Of a stretch of DNA of 64,000 bases, positions 62,385 through 64,000 are shown piece by piece. This DNA comes from Pseudoalteromonas peptidolytica. Its GTDB lineage: Bacteria; Pseudomonadota; Gammaproteobacteria; Enterobacterales; Alteromonadaceae. Both the position numbers and the translations under genes were made by a program. Where the stretch lies: positions 1 through 64,000 of the forward strand of contig NZ_WEHZ01000021.1 in assembly GCF_012641745.1 (NCBI RefSeq), written 5' to 3'. The notes under the pieces were generated by a model that saw only the letters and a program-made list of their open reading frames with translations, was not told where the DNA came from and ran no database searches. How positions within the stretch are numbered: the first letter of the stretch is position 1; each line of letters begins with the position of its first letter.

Positions 62385-63347
62385 ATGAGACATTCTATTT
62401 TAGCCGTTGCGTTATTCGCTTCATTTTCTTCACTAGCAGCCCCAAAGTGTCCCAACATCAGTGAGCTAGAAACACAGTATGCTGCCCCTAATATGGAAAA
62501 GCGCAGCTTTTCTAATCACTTTAATAAGTATTTATCTTGGCTACCGAGCTACCATATGGTGCATGATCAAGTAACAGCAAGTGGTACCGTAACCCAGATC
62601 ACCGCAAAGTTTGATTATGGTAGTATCACCCATAAAGATTTAGAGTTTGAAGCTGTGGAGTTTTACTATCGCAGTGAGTCAGACTCGAACTGGCATTATC
62701 TTGGGGAGCAAACGACAAATGGCGATGGCAAGGCCTTTATTTCTTTGCCAGCGCTACCTGCAGGACAGTATCGTATATACGCTGGGGTGCCCGCTGACGG
62801 TACTGGGGCGCAGGGTTATGTCACCGTGGTAGAGCCTGGGACTCAAGCTGTGTTGTTTGATATTGATGGCACCTTAACAGAGTCCGATGCGGAGCAAATC
62901 GGCGACTATACAGGAATAGATCACGCCTCACCAAAAGACGGAGCATACGATCTAGTCCGTCATTATTTAGATTTGGGTTATCAACCTGTATTTTTGACGG
63001 CGCGCGTATATTGGTATGCAAAAGGGACACGCGGTTGGTTAAATTGGATGGGCCTACCGCAAGGGTTTTTGCGCACCTCTTTGAGTAACGAAACCAGCTT
63101 ATTCAAAACGGCTGAGTATAAAACCGCTGAAATTAATCGCCTAGAAGCACAGGGTATAGAGGTCGTGCGCGCCTACGGTAATGCAAAAACAGACGCTGAA
63201 GCTTTTATTAAAGCAGGGATCCCAGCATCACAGGCTTTTACCATAGGTGCTGATGCAGGGCATTACGGTACAACGCCGATTACAGGAAATAGCTATCGTG
63301 TTCATCTTGATGGCTTGGCAACCTATCCGCATGCAGATTGTCAATAA
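62385..63347 (+). CDS. Exported LNS2/lipin-type HAD protein
   Basis: From ATG 62385 (CGGAG upstream) the protein has 320 residues with a signal peptide (HSILAVALFASFSSLAA). Residues of about 55-160 are a beta-sandwich-like region. From about 160 an LNS2/HAD domain follows with the nucleophile motif VLFDIDGTLTESDAEQIG, motif II FLTARVYW and FTIGADAGHYG near the end. LNS2 domains are related to lipin phosphatidate phosphatases, some active, some only lipid-binding. The D-x-D-G-T motif is intact, so phosphatase activity in the periplasm is possible. The substrate is not known. Confidence 0.83.
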   Translation: MRHSILAVALFASFSSLAAPKCPNISELETQYAAPNMEKRSFSNHFNKYLSWLPSYHMVHDQVTASGTVTQITAKFDYGSITHKDLEFEAVEFYYRSESDSNWHYLGEQTTNGDGKAFISLPALPAGQYRIYAGVPADGTGAQGYVTVVEPGTQAVLFDIDGTLTESDAEQIGDYTGIDHASPKDGAYDLVRHYLDLGYQPVFLTARVYWYAKGTRGWLNWMGLPQGFLRTSLSNETSLFKTAEYKTAEINRLEAQGIEVVRAYGNAKTDAEAFIKAGIPASQAFTIGADAGHYGTTPITGNSYRVHLDGLATYPHADCQ

Positions 63348-63358
63348 ACGCTGATCCC

Positions 63359-63397
63359 GAAGCTTGGATAAGCCAGCTTGCTTCTTATCCAAGCTTC
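63359..63397. terminator. Long inverted repeat after the LNS2 gene
   Basis: The arms 63359-63372 and 63384-63397 (GAAGCTTGGATAAG and its complement) are perfect over 14 bases, 11 bases after the stop codon. No T run follows, so it may stabilise the transcript end rather than terminate by itself. Confidence 0.65.
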
Positions 63398-63597
63398 AGA
63401 TAGACAATAAACCAGCAGCAACAATTTAAAGTGTAGATATTCAGTTACTAATTTTCTCATTCTGCATCCTTTTTATATTTACATTTGTTTACCTTTGATT
63501 CATTAAAATTTCATTTAACACATCATTCTGGCTTGACCTCTGACCATTGTCCTCTACAGTTGTATTGTTATTAAATTGTAACAATTGGAGCAAGTAC

Positions 63598-64000
63598 ATG
63601 AAAAGGTTAATTCTTGGCGCCCTATTTGGGGTATTGGCAATCGTGGGATCCCCCGCGCACAGTGAAGAGCAGCTAACATATCCGGTGATATTAGTGCACG
63701 GGTTGTTTGGCTTTGATAATTTGCTGGGTGTAGATTATTTCTATCGCGTCCCGCAAGTTATTCAAGAAGAAGGTGGTCAGGTATACGTTGCACAAGTATC
63801 TTCTGCCCATAATTCAGAATTGCGTGGCGAGCAGTTGTTGGCGCAAGTCGCAATAGTGAGAGCATTAACAGGGCAAGAAAAAGTTAATTTAATCGGCCAC
63901 AGCCAAGGTGCACAAACTATCCGCTATGTGGCCTCGGTAAAACCTGAGTGGGTAGCGTCTGTAACCAGTATCGGCGGCGTTAATTGGGGCAGTCGATTTG
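63598..64000 (+). CDS. Secreted triacylglycerol lipase, 3' end outside the window
   Basis: The first 134 residues are visible. A signal peptide (RLILGALFGVLAIVGSPAHS) is followed by the lipase start YPVILVHGLFGFDNLLGVDY with the oxyanion-hole HG, then VRALTGQEKVNLIGHSQGAQ, the G-H-S-Q-G nucleophile elbow, and SVTSIGGVNWGSRF. This is the Pseudomonas-type family I lipase pattern. Such lipases usually need a Lif foldase encoded just downstream, which cannot be seen here. The acid and histidine of the triad lie beyond the window. TTGGAG precedes ATG 63598. Confidence 0.9.
   Translation, partial: MKRLILGALFGVLAIVGSPAHSEEQLTYPVILVHGLFGFDNLLGVDYFYRVPQVIQEEGGQVYVAQVSSAHNSELRGEQLLAQVAIVRALTGQEKVNLIGHSQGAQTIRYVASVKPEWVASVTSIGGVNWGSRF

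Noticed and set aside
1..64000. CRISPR arrays, rRNA, tRNA genes, prophage or integron
   Set aside because: No regularly spaced repeats, RNA gene signatures, phage structural genes, or integrase with attachment sites were seen in the window.

Overview
The window reads as chromosome of a marine gammaproteobacterium of the Pseudoalteromonas type. The indications are three large TonB-dependent receptors, a LytTR regulator, a CadC-like/TolB-like regulator, YeeN-type YebC, NhaR, a MipA/DUF3019/two-component locus, a chitin-type sugar locus, moderate A+T content and a dispersed AT-rich repeat with ends like TACCAATT...CTTAAT. No rRNA, tRNA, CRISPR array or prophage is seen. The species assignment is inference from gene content.

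Layout. 1-900: the right end of an ISAs1-type insertion sequence abuts a LamG/coiled-coil gene that has lost its 5' part. 1-3.9 kb: a TetR repressor and a divergent ABC exporter share an almost perfect 44-bp palindrome. 3.9-5.1 kb: a decayed stretch with a tiny membrane ORF and an old repeat copy. 5.1-8.1 kb: two GNAT acetyltransferases, a DUF3833 lipoprotein with a chalcone isomerase-like protein, and a SelW-like Rdx protein. 8.4-15.7 kb: a TonB receptor, two TPR-oxygenase genes (one 2OG-Fe(II) oxygenase type, one Asp/Asn hydroxylase type) and a divergent LytTR regulator. 15.7-24.9 kb: NhaR, an HPF-like small protein, a response regulator, a coiled-coil membrane protein, a four-gene MFP/ATPase/FtsX/FtsX exporter operon, and arfB.

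25.6-38.6 kb is the metabolic core: TonB receptor, PLP D-serine-dehydratase-like enzyme, RpiR regulator, D-aminoacylase-family deacetylase, RidA, sodium/solute symporter, KDG-type sugar kinase, GH20 hexosaminidase and SMP-30-type lactonase. Together these fit the use of C1-oxidised chitin ends: lactone opening, release of N-acetylglucosaminate, uptake, deacetylation, PLP-dependent deamination through an imine that RidA clears, then phosphorylation of 2-keto-3-deoxygluconate. The GH20 gene carries an in-frame TGA that removes its last 114 codons.

38.9-46.8 kb: a secreted alpha/beta hydrolase, an IS3-type remnant fused to the 3' end of a histidine kinase gene, its OmpR-type regulator, DUF3019 and MipA/OmpV proteins, and a beta-propeller lipoprotein. 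46.8-52.2 kb: a TonB receptor divergent from a wHTH/TM/PD40 regulator. 52.3-58.8 kb: peroxiredoxin, a soluble chemoreceptor with five PAS domains, YebC/PmpR, and two uncharacterised membrane-associated proteins. 59.3-60.3 kb: three tandem tiny exported EF-hand proteins bracketed by repeat copies. 60.4-64 kb: a HESGH-motif protein, a nitronate monooxygenase-like protein, an LNS2/HAD secreted protein and the start of a secreted lipase that runs off the window.

A recurring theme is the roughly 50-213-bp repeat family. At least eight full, deleted or decayed copies lie between genes, and three of them appear to supply a ribosome binding site, a leader or a stop codon to the neighbouring gene.
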